Positions 32,985-44,766 of a stretch of DNA of 64,000 nt are shown here, piece after piece. This DNA comes from Patella vulgata (lineage: Eukaryota; Mollusca; Gastropoda; Patellidae), in NCBI RefSeq assembly GCF_932274485.2, contig NC_065879.2:35272436-35336435 (forward strand), in the 5' to 3' direction. The position numbers were made by a program, and so were the translations under genes. Numbering within the stretch: position 1 is the stretch's first letter; each line of letters begins with the position of its first letter. The notes below the pieces were generated by a model, which saw only the letters and a program-made list of their open reading frames with translations, did no database searches and was not told the origin of the DNA.

Positions 32985-35386
32985 GTGAGTATGAATAAAA
33001 TATTATTTAATGTTTTGAAACTGCCAAACGCATATTTGCAGTTATACTGCTAAACTGAATCGATCTCGTGTCTACACTCTCACAATATCATAGGGCAACG
33101 TCAACGTTAGAGTTAAAAAAAATAAATGGGCCCGAAACTGCTGTATCTGTTTTTGCATTTCGTAAAGGCCCAATATTTCATAATAACAGTTATAATAAAA
33201 TATCAGACAATAGACATTCATAGTAGTATTATAGAAAAAGTATATTAGATCGACACTTATTAAGATCGATCAATCTAAAGTTTACATTACTTTCTTTTCA
33301 TTTCATTCCGACATTATCCCTTTCTTGTAAATAGTCTGTCTTAAAGACAATTCATTTTTATTAACAGACATTCGGCGAGGCATCTAACGCTTTTTGTTTT
33401 GTTTAACCGTCTAAATGTCACTCAGGGATTGCAACGTACGTATTACCGTACCAATCCGTATTTGAAAATAATAATGTAAATCATGTAAATTTACCCAATA
33501 ATAGTGTATAGATAAAATAGATAATAAAATAATAATAACGGATAACAGAAAATAAGTGTCAGTGGAATCTGATGAAGATTTCGTTAGAAATATTTTGGTT
33601 ATTCGGGAAACTTTTTTTTTGTTATTTTGTAAACACACGTACAAAGACAACGTGTGGGTATGAATAGGCGAAGTCTGTGAGTTAAAATTGTAGTTAATTA
33701 ATATTCTGGACATCATTGCTAAGCATTACGAAACAAGATCGCCAAATTCTGGTACATATTAATATTATTGTGGAAATTTTCTGCTCTCTGCTGTTGGTAA
33801 ACGTATTTAAAAGTGCACAATTAGGTCGTGTTGGACCGGTTCCTATCAAGTAAACAGCACGATTTATGAAAATCCAGAAAACAATAGAGCCGGGATTATT
33901 CAGTCAATAGAGACCTGAACTAATGAGCTAGCTCGGAGGTTGCCTCAAAGCGGTAAAATCTGGTAAATCAAAGATGGCTGACATTTGCCTAACTAATGTA
34001 CAAGAAAAATCTAAACCTTTTATACCTTTTTATAGGAACCGTTTATACTTTTTGTAGAAACCTATTCCCCCTTAGATTGGTACTTCAAATCACCCGAAAA
34101 AAAGTATTTGTAAATTTAAGATTCATAATTGCTCAAATTTAACTTGTTGTACAATATGATACATAAAAAAACCCATTAACATAAAAGAACAATACTATCT
34201 CATATTTAAAACTAAGCCATAAATGGAATGTCATTTGGCATGTAAACTTCCAAAACAAAAATTATTACACCGTGGGCTTCCCATACAGTTGAATAAAATG
34301 AAACTGCTACATCCATTATTTCCATGACATCAAGTAAGCATCCTCGAGAGACAAGTCACCCCAGGCCTGTCCCAAAAAATTAAAAGCTCAGTTATTATAA
34401 GTCGCTATCTAAACAGTTGTTGCATCTATGACGCTCGAGTCCATAATGTCTCCATTCTTATACTATCTTATAACTATTAGTCCGGTGGCTGAAGGAGGGG
34501 AATCGCCACCTGAGCTGTGAATTTATGAGACGAAGTTGTACTTAGATTCCAAATCTGCTTGGTGATCAAGCGTTTGAGGGGGGGGGGGGGGCGTTTTCGA
34601 GATATGTGGGTCCAATGTCTACAATTGGGGGAAAATGTGATCATGTTGACACAAATGATCATGTTTAATATTAATAAAACATATATTACTAGGTGTTTAT
34701 GATGCCCCTGTTCAACTGTTTTCATTTGTGGCGAGGTGGGGTAGGTGGTTGCAGGTGTGCGTGTGTGTAAGGGGGAGGGCGGGAAATGTGTTCACGTTGA
34801 TTTAAATGATGATTTTCTTAGAGCTTGATAAAAACATTACTTTTTAATTTCGCTGCACATCTCTAAATATGTGTATCAGATTCCCATTGTATTGGGGGTA
34901 AAATGTATTTTTGGGGACAGAAACCACTTAATTCAAAATTGACCTGAAAAGTGGCTTTTCGTTAGCTTTTTTTCGTTAAGTACCAGTTTCGTCATTCAAA
35001 ATATTAAATTATAATGCAATCTGATTAAAACACAGATGTAGTTCAAAATTTCGTCTTCATAATACTAGGATCTGGAAGAGTTGTTATATAAGCCGCGTTC
35101 TGGTTAATGTGGAGGATTAGCCAATGAAACGGTCTGTTACGGCTAATTCTTGCCAACGCTGGTTGATTAATCAATGTCTGACGTCATAGGGTAAAAAACC
35201 GATTGTATGACCTCTGACGCCACCCCCACTACAACCGGTCAGATATTCATGTAATGTATTCCATCGAAAGTATAAAAAACGAAACGAAATATAGATCTGT
35301 ATTTTAATCAGATTGATTATAACAGTACTTTTCAAAAGATCTGGAAAAAACAGTAAACAAGAGACATGTTTAGATGTTAGTTTATT
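32985..35386. other. Intron or spacer after the EGF exon, no gene seen
   Basis: Aligned with C0 up to about 34370, unique to C1/C2 after that. Contains AATAAA at 32994-32999 and a G run near 34578-34592. Open frames at 33411-33716 and 34477-34725 (minus) show low-complexity or spurious sequence. Confidence 0.55.
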
Positions 35387-35542
35387 CTAATATTCTTCAT
35401 CAGAAGATTCAAAATCAAAAGTCATATTATAAGGGGGATAAATATCTTCTTTATGGGTGATCAATAGCTCGCATATATCCTTTGAATATGCTTCAGATAC
35501 CCATTCGCATAGTAAATCTTCATTCCAGCCTTGTATTGTATC
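35387..35542 (-). CDS. Possible terminal coding exon fragment
   Basis: On the minus strand 51 codons are open from after a TGA at 35543-35545 to a TAG at 35387-35389. They include GWNEDLLCEWVSEAYS and KEDIYPP, and the acidic end FESSDEEY. The stop is followed at once by AATAAA. Composition is protein-like and differs from the surrounding repeats. In C2 the stop is lost and the frame runs on to 48802, so the two copies cannot both be under constraint. I do not recognise a family; a relic of a gene end is as likely as a live exon. Confidence 0.3.
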   Translation of the reverse strand, partial: DTIQGWNEDLLCEWVSEAYSKDICELLITHKEDIYPPYNMTFDFESSDEEY

Positions 35543-36377
35543 TCAAGGTGATCTTGTTCGATCATTTAATGTGCAGCAAAAGACTACCCAGGCAAGATGG
35601 TAATAAAGAAAGAAACAATTAAAATTCCTCCAGTTTTAGAAAATATATTTTTATAGGTCTGTTTTTTTACTTTTTATCTGTCAACACTCTACCTACAGGC
35701 CGCATATCTAGATGGACTTTGTTCAAATTTGGCCCAATCATTACTTTCAAAGAACGGATGACACCCTCTGACGTAAATGCATGACCGAACCACTACTGTC
35801 ATATTGAAAAGTGTTGTTTTTTTTTTTAAAAAAAAGTCTTTTTTCTTCGATCGACTGACTGCTTCCCTTGTTTTCAAGTTAAATGATGATCCATTGGAAG
35901 AAACATTTTGAGTAAATGTACGTTATCATTGACACGGATTCAAAATGTAATATTTCTCATTACTACCCTATGTGGTTTAATCAATTTTAGATGTATTATT
36001 TTTCAGTGGTATCAAACATCATTGATACCATTTTATTGATTCTGAAATTATTTGTAAAACAAAAAAGAGACGTGGGTGAGGGGAACGTATAGGACTTTTA
36101 GAGTGTGTTCATAGTTGAAGGCAATACTGGACCTATTTTTAATTGGTGATGTTAAACGGATGAATATGAGATAAGGTCAATAACAGCTGCAAATCGTTTT
36201 CTGCACCTCATAAAAAACCTCTCCTGCAACTATTGGGGTGGCATGCTACATCAATGCGGTGATTTTAAAGAATGTGGCCCCATTTGAGGCTTTCAACAAT
36301 CCGCTTCCCGCCATGTAATAAAACAAATGTGATATCTTCTGAAATCCCTATCACTATCGCTCTAGTCATCTATAAGT
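35543..36377. other. Spacer left of the nested transposons
   Basis: No gene or structured repeat was found. Nearly identical in C2. Confidence 0.55.
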
Positions 36378-36852
36378 CGTGGGCTGAGGATTAACTGGTT
36401 CTATGTCCACGTTTCACTAAAAATGAGATATTTCATAAAAACTATCTTTGAATCAACAGGTGCTATGTACTTTGAGCAAGATTTAATTTAGAGGCGCCCT
36501 CTAGGTTAAATTGCCAAAAAAAACCACATAGGCTTTTGTTTAAATTTCAATCCATTCCCCCTCACAGAGTTCTATGTCCACTTTCACCAATATAATTCCT
36601 GGGTCTGGTGTCATGTGGTCTTTTAACAAAAAAGAGACACCAGCATGGCTGTATTTCTAGAGCAGAAAACTCGCCGTACGGCCCTCAGAATATTGTCCCA
36701 GAATGAAATTCTTAATCTGTTAAAAATGTATTGATTGTTAGGCAATTTAAGACAGCTTAGGCCTAATGTTTTGTTGAAACCCTATTTTTATTTTGAATGA
36801 TCGTACACAGTAGTTCCGTACATAATGATGGAGATGGAACTAGTTGACATCA

Positions 36853-36993
36853 AGGCCCAAGGGATCTTTTACGTACATGCCAGACACGGGACCTCGGGTT
36901 TTCGTACCATTCGAACGACTAGAGAGCCGCTTCCTCCAGGCTAGCGAGCCAGCGCTTTACCCACTTGGCAACCGTGGCTCCCTACCATCATAG
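36853..36993 (-). mobile_element. SINE fragment with tRNA head
   Basis: Minus strand: head 'ggttgccaagtgggtaaagc' and 'gctggctcgctagcctgg', then 'cgaggtcccgtgtctggcat'. Only the 5' portion remains. It lies inside element X and is shared with C2 (50483-50623). Confidence 0.7.
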
Positions 36994-38279
36994 GCTTACA
37001 GTGTCAGTGTAATATATTTATGATCTTTATCAAATGTAGGGGAGAGCGGGGCACATTGAACCATTTTTTTCCACATACATGGTTGTCCTCCTTAGAAATA
37101 AAATGTTTTTATTAGAAGATCTCTTTACTTTATTGTATTGTTTGAAGACATATCATAGTTGCTATTGTATATCACATTTTAATCCACTTGACTGTAATTG
37201 TTCAATGTACCCCGCTGTACAAAATAGTCGGGGCAGGTTCAACCACATAATGGGGCACGTTGAACAGTGGTAAAAATTCCATGTTAAACATAGATGTGAA
37301 TTTGGATCACAAACCTAGTCACTTGTTTCGTAGTGATCTAATGAATCTGCAAACAATCAGTGTTTAGTTAAGAACAAATCTCCACAGGAGTCCGGATTCC
37401 CTAGGCGCCTACAAATCGCCATAAATTGCACTTAAGTTGGCAGTTTGGGGTGATAATGGGATCCCAGTCAACTTTTGCAGTGAAACAAACCAAAATTTGT
37501 CCAATATTCTGTCTAAATTTGGACAGCCTGATTTGCTGACAAGCGACTCTTAGTCAGGGAGGCCCATTGCGCCCCTGTATGTCACAGCCATGTTTCGAAC
37601 ACTGCTCCCATGAAGTTTTAATTCCGTTTATATGACAGGCCTACAGAGTTGGGTCAATTGATCTTCTAATATTGTTTTTATTTTCAAAGTTTATATATAA
37701 ACTATAATGCAATGGGGTACATTGAATCAGTGGTTTAACGTACCTCATTGACAGTGGTTCAATTCAATCTGTCACATCACAGTTTTATGATCAAATTTTG
37801 AAAAAATCCAAAATGGATCAAGCCCTTGTTTATCTGGATTGCAAATATGAACTGATTGTAAGTACAATAATTTCCTAGGCTGAGCAAATTATCAAATGAT
37901 ATATAGTCTATAATACACTGGGCTACATTGAACCATGGTTCAAAGTACCCCATTGACAGTGGTTCAATCTGCCCAATCACAGTTTCATGATCAAAATTTA
38001 AAAAAAATTAAATATGCCCTCTATGGATCAAGCCCTTTTATCTGGATTGTAGATTAGACATGTATGAACTGATTTTAAGTACAAGAATTTCCTAGACTAA
38101 ACAGTTAACATGTATGGAAAATGATAAGTGGAAGTAGTGCATTTTCACTTTTAAGAGCTCTTTTGAAAAAATCATTGCCTAAAAAATAATTGACAGCATG
38201 TTGTTACTGTCTATTGACGGGGAAATAGGTTTAATAAGTTATTTCACGTCTGTGTAGTCTTGGGTTGCCTATTATTATA

Positions 38280-39780
38280 TACTATTCAAAAAAAGTAGGG
38301 GATATTTGATTTTTAAGTGTTATTAAAGTCACCTAATGAAACTGACGAAGAAACAAATGACAAAATGAAATGAAGTTCACATTCATCGATTTATTCCAAA
38401 TGATCGTTAGACTAAGTAAGGCACAGACTGACCATTATAAGGGTAAAATGATACCCGGGGTCAAACAGCAAAGTTACCACAGCATCACAACCAAGTCAGT
38501 AACGGGTAAATCCTCCTCTGTTTGCCAAACAAGCATTGATCCGACGTGGCATACTCCTAATGAGACGTCTAAGGTCATTTTGGTCCAGATTGTCCCATTC
38601 CTGTTGCAACGCAGCAGCAAGTTCTTGGACATTGGCAGGACGTTGTTGACGTTGACGTAACCTCTGTCCAAGCATGTCCCAGACATGCTCGATGGGGGAG
38701 AGGTCGGGACTCAGTGCTGGCCAAGGTAATGTGGTGATGTTCTGTTGTTGGAGGTAACCTGTAACGATCCTGGCCCTGTGACATCTTGCGTTGTCATCCT
38801 GGAAGATGAAACGGCGGCCATGACGTCGTGCGAACGGCACAACATGGACTGCCAAGATGTTGTCCCGGTAGTACTGGCCTGTAACACGCCCTGCAACAAC
38901 ATGTAAAGCCGTTCTTCCAGCAACAGTGATGCCTCCCCACACCATAACAGAACCACCCCCAAATCGATCATGTCTGATGACGTTAACGTCTTGGAAGCGC
39001 TCGTTTCGACGACGCCACACCCTCCTACGCCTGTCCAAAAAATCAACAGTGAACCTTGACTCATCTGAAAACATCACATTGCTCCAGCGTCGATTATCCC
39101 AGTGTTGACGATCCCTACACCAACGACGTCTTGCCTGAATGTGATGATCTCTCAAACAAGGGATCACGCGAGGACGTCGGGCGCGAAGGTGACCCCTATG
39201 CAGTCGATTCCGAATCGTCTGGCCACTCACTCTCACACCAATGTCCGTTTGAAGACGAGCGCTGATCTGATTTGCTGTGATGACACGATTTCTCAAGGCC
39301 AAGGTACGGATAAATCGATCCTGGGCTTGAGTTGTCGCCCTTGGCCGACCTGAGCGTGGTCTGTCCTGTACAGATTGTGTATCACGGTATCTGGACCATA
39401 GCCTGCTTATGACAGACTGAGAAACATTCATCGTCCGCGCCACAACCGCCTGTGTTGTGCCGATCTGTAGCATGCCAAGGGCACGTAACCTTTCATTTTG
39501 GGTAAGCCGACGCATATCAAAATTTGTTTTCTGGTCACTGTTTCCACCCTGGAATTCAATGCCACAATGACTGTAACATTCAAAGTCAGAGTCGTGCAAA
39601 TCTTGGGTTGGACCCCCATGATGATCCCAAGCATCACCTGCATTCCATGCGGTAGCTATTGGTGCGTTTGGGCGTCACATGTAACTGGAAATGTTTCTTC
39701 TGTTAGGTTCTATAGTGACTTTTTTCGTAGTCATTTGCATATTTTAGTATTATGCCCCCAAAATCAAATATCCCCTAGTA
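38280..39780 (-). mobile_element. Tc1-like transposon inside Y (C1 copy)
   Basis: The left end TACTATTCAAAAAAAGTAGG continues to 'ggatatttgatttt' and is preceded by TA. The right end is the inverted match but lacks 13 bp next to the tip ('cccctagta' against 'cccctac...gaatagta' in C2). The open transposase fills most of the element. About 1.5 kb in length, with short inverted ends of about 35 bp. Confidence 0.9.
38496..39515 (-). CDS. Tc1-like DD34E transposase (C1 copy)
   Basis: Cut-and-paste transposase that binds the element ends and acts in the nucleus. The 339 residues match the usual Tc1 length. The N-terminal half has two helix-turn-helix units (about 5-50 and 70-115) with the linker GRPRAT. 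The catalytic triad is D in MFSDESRF, D in FQDDNARCH and E in SPDLSPIEHVWD, with 34 residues between the last two. GGGSVMVWGGI is the typical glycine-rich box. The start MRRLTQNER is chosen because it is kept in C2; an upstream ATG at 39599 would add 28 residues only here. The frame is open, so the product may be functional. It differs from the C2 product at a few positions (R/S in QARRRWC, I/V in RDNILAV). Confidence 0.93.
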   Translation of the reverse strand: MRRLTQNERLRALGMLQIGTTQAVVARTMNVSQSVISRLWSRYRDTQSVQDRPRSGRPRATTQAQDRFIRTLALRNRVITANQISARLQTDIGVRVSGQTIRNRLHRGHLRARRPRVIPCLRDHHIQARRRWCRDRQHWDNRRWSNVMFSDESRFTVDFLDRRRRVWRRRNERFQDVNVIRHDRFGGGSVMVWGGITVAGRTALHVVAGRVTGQYYRDNILAVHVVPFARRHGRRFIFQDDNARCHRARIVTGYLQQQNITTLPWPALSPDLSPIEHVWDMLGQRLRQRQQRPANVQELAAALQQEWDNLDQNDLRRLIRSMPRRINACLANRGGFTRY

Positions 39781-40599
39781 TATATAAAGGATATATCCGT
39801 GGTGGTTCAATGTACACATATTAGGTTCAATGTGCCCCGGTCTCCCCTACATGTGCTTGGCGGTAAGCTAAGAGTGCGGTTAACTGTCGAATCAGTGGAC
39901 AATGCTTTCTCTTCGTTCAATTTTGGGCCGGAAAAGGCTTTTTGTTATGTTTAATGCTTGAGAGTGTTATGTGTTACTTTTTCCGAAATCATTTTTGTAG
40001 CTATTTAATAAATTGACACTCGTGGTTAATCTTCGTCAGGCGAAAATGTATTATGGATTTCAATAGTAATTTTCATGAATTAAACCCATTTTGTTCTCCT
40101 GTAAACCAGAGTAACTTTAGACGTAAGGGGTTACTTTGGCATACGCTAAATATGTTTTACACAAATGGAAGGATTCTGAACCTGTGACAATGTAATCCCT
40201 GGGCTAGAGTTGCCCCAGTTTACGGGTAGGTTTTTTTTAAACAATGAGGCTGGATATAGAACTATGTGATTCGGATCGTCTTGAGACACAAGGTTCTATC
40301 TCCTAGATAGAAATTTGTGCCTGATAAATTCAGAACTTTGTGCCTGATAAATTCATAAAATTTTGTAAGTCACAAAGTCCCATCTCCATTTATAGTATTT
40401 CGGTTTGACTAGATCGGATACCACTGCATTAAAAACCACCACACACCCTGTCAGCTGCTTATATTGTCAGCTTCCACAACAGTGAAAATTTGGTAAAAAT
40501 TCAATGAGTTTCAAAATACAGCGATGCAAAACTTCACACCCATTTTCTCAGTTTGACAAAAAGTGGACATAGAACCAGTTAATCCTCAGCCCACGAAGT

Positions 40600-41013
40600 A
40601 TTGTTGGGTGTCGTACACAAGGCAATGTATGCTAACTTGTTCGATACCTCCCGACACCACTTCTAATTCAAGGAAATGACATAGCTAATTTACTTTGGCC
40701 CTGCTATTGTAATTCTAGATTTTTGAATATAATAGTAATACCAAATATAATTGACTTTTGGGCGCAAAATGTTTCATTATTTGGAGAAAACAAATAATTA
40801 ATCAAAGTGTTCCTATTATCTCTTTTGGACGAGTCTTGTTTATATTTATCTAATCTGCTACTTATATGATGTAATGAGTACAGTTGTATTTTTGTGACTT
40901 GGAGAAAGAGACTAAGCCGACATCTCGACGTTACGACAAAACTAACACGATGTTACGACAGAGTAAGTGTCGTATGATTGTGTCAATACTGTCGTGTTGT
41001 CGCGTTATGAAAA
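40600..41013. other. Spacer between C1 and C2
   Basis: Sequence not duplicated in C2. About 40915-41010 is rich in 'acgaca' and 'gtcgt' motifs on both strands and may be the remains of another element. No gene was seen. Confidence 0.6.
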
Positions 41014-41242
41014 GGTATATCAAGGTTGTGGACCCTATAGAGGTCACAATTTTTATCCGATTTTGTTGAAACTTGAAATATAAGTTTATAACACAAAGAT
41101 CTCAGTTCCTTTCGATATTCGCGCATATCGAATTGTAATTTCCTGATTTATGGCCCTTGATTGTAGGAAAAATCACTTTCTTGTTAGCTTATTCTCTATC
41201 CATCTCTCGAAAATGTGGGCGTATCCTGCCTGGCAGCGCTGG

Positions 41243-41487
41243 TCAGGTACCGTAACTGTATCGGAATCCGAATCCCTGATAGAATGATAGAAATTTCATT
41301 TGTAAGAGATTCCTACAATCCGACTCGTTGTTCAATTTAGGGCATTTTGGCGGCGGTAACGAAAAATGACAGACCGTTTTCTCACTCGAGAATCGTCGCT
41401 ATTTCACTCGTTCTGACGTTTTCGACCAATGGTGATAATATACCTGAAAATAATAATATCCGATTGAGCATGCTTGTATATTTAGCA
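41243..41487 (+). repeat. Dispersed 240-bp repeat, C2 copy
   Basis: Same as 27632-27875, identical over most of its length. Confidence 0.85.
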
Positions 41488-42502
41488 ATAATCCATACGA
41501 AGAGAATGTATGTCAAAATTAGTTTGTAATGTGAGCGGTTGCCGAGAAATAGGCAATTTTTGCATGTGTCATGTTTTAAATTATTTTGCCTGTAAAAGAG
41601 TCAAGTATCATTCGATTTTCAATTTGTTTTTACCATTTGATGCCTTATGCCAATTTAGACTAGGTCAAGCCAATACAACATCTTTCTATCACCGGAAATG
41701 ACGTCATTTGGTCAATATTTTATTCGAATGAGTCTGATCTGTAATGTTTTTAAAATTGTGATATTTGATTCCAAAAAAACAAATAGAATGAACCCATACG
41801 ATCATACAGATACCATATAAACGTTTCTAACTTGTACGGTTGCAGAGAAATAGACGATTTTCTTCAAGTTACTTTTCAAGGTTTTTGGTCTATAAAAGTG
41901 TAAATTATTATTCGATTTTCATACAATTTTCACCATGTGACGCCTTATGCCATGATTTCATAGAACTAATTTAACATTTTCATTATCACCGGAAGTAATG
42001 TCATTTGGACAAAAACTGTATTTTTAGCTTTCAAATTTTGAAGTGAGTTATATTTATTATTGGTTTAGCATTATGATATTTGATTCCAATGGACATATAA
42101 ATTGGATCAATATGATCATATAGATGTCCAAAAATGGCTTCTAGCATCTTCCCTTGTTCAGAAATAACCAATTTTGTCAGGATGACTTTTACAGATTTTT
42201 TTCCCATTTTAATTTCCTATTATAAAGTTAGCTAACTTATCGGTAATTAGTAACAAATTTTGTCAGGATCACTTTTTTGACATATGTAACACATCGTAAC
42301 ATATGTATAGATGCAATTGATATTGCTAGATTTGCTTGATTCTGCATCTATTTGTGCAATGCTTATGTGGAAATCTGTTTAACGGTTTCATTGATACGGG
42401 AAGTGACATAAGTTCAAGGATAACGTGGCACCGGGAGTGACATAAGTTCAAGGGTAACGTGGCACCGGTGAAACCCGTCATTACTGCTTCGCAGTTCTAG
42501 TT

Positions 42503-42672
42503 CTTATTAGGGTTTCACACTGCGTAGCCAGTGTGAAACACTATTGTTTTCGTTCGGATTATTATTAGGGTTTCACACTGCGTAGCTTGTGTGAAACACT
42601 ATTGTTTTTGTTAAGATTATTAGGGTTTCACACTGCGTCAGTGTGAAACACTATTGTTTTTGTTAAGATTAT
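42503..42672 (+). repeat. Tandem hairpin units, three copies
   Basis: Units as at 28921-29040, with one extra unit at about 42618-42672 whose loop is shorter ('actgcgtcagtg'). Confidence 0.85.
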
Positions 42673-44511
42673 TATTATTCTTATTATTATTTTTTTTTTT
42701 TCCACTTGAGTATATCTCAGAAACTATTTGTCGGATCAACGCGAAGTCTTCGGTTTGACTGGGAAAGTGGGTGTGACTTAGACATTAAAGCTATTTCGAA
42801 CTTTCTGTGACAATGCGAAATGTCCGAAATCACCGAAGTTTTCGTTTTTTGAAATATTGCCGTAATATCAACAATAATTGTCGGATTTTAACATTTGATA
42901 CATTTTGACATAGCCTGACTCACGGCAAATAGCTACGATTGTTTAGATTTTTGGTTTTCGATTAATCTTCGAAGATATTAGGCGCCAAATTTTGAAAATT
43001 TTAATTTTGACAAAAGACTTGTTTATTTATTAATATTTTTTATAGCGCTTTACCTATAATTAAAGGGTCATGTAATTTGAGCATGTAATTCACCTTGGCC
43101 GCTATTGGCTAATTCAGTTTATGGGTTCTAGGTTAATTATTTATTGCTCGATTTGTATAAAACAAAGTTCATATGCTCAATGGTGCAAAGTCTCAACTTT
43201 TTGTATTACCGATAAAGTTTTCTGTCAGCAGCGGAAATGACGTAATTTTGACCAAAACTACAATTTTGGCGGTTAGGAACGTCTTTTCGAAAGTAAATAT
43301 TATTTTTTTAAAAATAAGTAAAAAGTAAGAAGTTGCGCCATGTAAAGGCGTAAAAAATGTCGGAAGCCGTTTTTTTAATTTCGATTTCATTTTTGCGCCA
43401 TTTCGATTTAAATGTGAAAAACGGTGTAAAATTGAGCTATTTACAACCCATTCAGGCCTTTCATATTTTAAAATATTTCTTTGTGACTTTCATAAACTTG
43501 TAGCATTAAGAACCCTTGACAGTTGGAATTTGAAATAAGTGTAGCGAGTAGTGCCACAGTCCGTCCAAACTTTCTCGATTTCATATAATTTCGTATGGTT
43601 TGCAATTGTTGTTCCCTGACTTATGTTGACAAGAAACATCTGATGTAACCCTTATAGAAATAAATTTATAATTTTCCAGTAAATCTAGAAGCTGTGAAAT
43701 GCAAGGGGGTGGGGGAAGGATATTGTTCAATGCATAAAAGAACACTGAGCGCCCCAGTAGAACACAGCTCGTATTGCCTATATACTTGTTCGCGCCGATC
43801 GTTATCTCGACGCAAAGCAGTTGTATGCAAGTTGACATAAAGGTCATGACATACTTGTTAATGATTGTGTGAACCGTAGGGGCCCTTACTTGGCGCCCCC
43901 TTGATTCCGCGCCTGATGTCTACATACAAGTTGGTATTCTACAACATCGTGTATATTTACATCCCACGAAGTCAAAGATGTACAAATAAAATGAATCTAC
44001 TGGTAAATAGCGCTGCTAAAGAAATAGGCACGCAGCCAGAATTTCTAGCGTAAATATTTTGCTACATGTTCCACCTAACTACAATTTCGGATCAGTATAG
44101 AATAGATGAGAAAATTTTAAACTATTTCCGATTAATTTCAATCATAAACGGGACACAAACGGGTGCAATTAATTTATTATTTCGCAGTGTTATGAGGGGT
44201 GCGTTCGATTAATAGCGCCGCACTACTGAGCCTTCACGGGTGTATTCTGGTTACCGATGACGTCATTTAAACGGCTTACTCGGGCGAGGCCGAAATAACC
44301 GCGATGTTATGCGGCCTAGTGAATTGGCGGGTGATTTGAACCTCAAAGATGAATCGCGCCGGAATATTCCCACGGAATTGTTTCGGCCAACACCAGAAGC
44401 GAACCGAGATATCATGGTTAGTGAGCCAGAATGTTATTCACTTAGGCGCTGCAGCTCCCTTAAATAATTATACATGTACAACTTATATTCCTGTTTCCAT
44501 GCAAGTGCAAA
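42673..44511. other. AT-rich sequence and start of the C core, no gene seen
   Basis: Copy of 29041-30896. A deletion of about 23 bp relative to C1 lies near 43083. No supported gene. Confidence 0.55.
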
Positions 44512-44766
44512 GGAGCCGCGGTGACCCAGTGAGTAAGGCACTGACTATATGACCGTGTCAGTGGTGCAAGACGGGGGGCTTTGCAAGGGTAGCGACCGAA
44601 TGGGGCGTAAAACCAAGGTACCGTCCACACGTTAGAGTGCACTTAACAGAAATCTTGACGGTTAGAATTCGAAATATGTCCAAATTTCTCCCATTAGCAT
44701 AATGCATGCCGTATGCTTGCCTTCATTACCCGGTTTGTGCGTAACAATACGACATTACACTCCAAT
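44512..44766 (+). mobile_element. SINE family 3, C2 copy
   Basis: Same insertion as at 21515 and 30897. Confidence 0.75.

Larger units (their letters stand above)
37039..39847. mobile_element. Element Y, TA-flanked DNA transposon inside X
   Basis: Ends GGGGAGAGCGGGGCACATTG and, inverted, GGGGAGACCGGGGCACATTG continue to 'aacc' and are flanked by TA (37037-37038 and 39848-39849). The motif 'ggggcacattgaacca' recurs inside in both orientations near 37204-37265, 37712-37765, 37920-37975 and 39800-39830, like subterminal binding repeats. Without the inner Tc1 element it is about 1.3 kb and non-coding. The TA duplication points to the Tc1/mariner-related group or another TA-targeting superfamily. 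Confidence 0.75.
27402..40266 (+). repeat. Block C1, left copy of the 13.6-kb direct duplication
   Basis: Starts at 'ggtatatcaaggttgtgg' and ends at 'tatagaactatg'. It matches 41014-53927 with only scattered substitutions and small indels. It includes the C core, the dispersed 240-bp repeat, hairpin tandem units and the nested transposons. It retains the sequence right of 40266 that completes the outermost transposon, which C2 lacks. Confidence 0.95.
36378..40595. mobile_element. Element X, outer DNA transposon of a three-level nest
   Basis: Perfect 33-bp inverted ends begin CGTGGGCTGAGGATTAACTG and are flanked by AAGT on both sides (36374-36377 and 40596-40599), a 4-bp duplication. Short copies of 'ttctatgtcc' or its complement recur inside near both ends. 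Without the elements inside it the length is about 1.4 kb, and no transposase is recognisable, so it is non-autonomous. In C2 the element is cut off at 53927 and has no right end. Confidence 0.8.

Noticed and set aside
33411-33716. 101-residue minus-strand gene
   Set aside because: Low-complexity hydrophobic and serine-rich reading across intron sequence. It is not open in the C0 counterpart, and no protein features are visible.
39516-39599. Longer transposase start in C1
   Set aside because: The extra 28 residues exist only because of an 18-bp length difference. C2 does not have them, and 339 residues is the normal family length.
28921-42672. CRISPR-like array
   Set aside because: Only two or three palindromic units with no variable spacers, in an animal genome.
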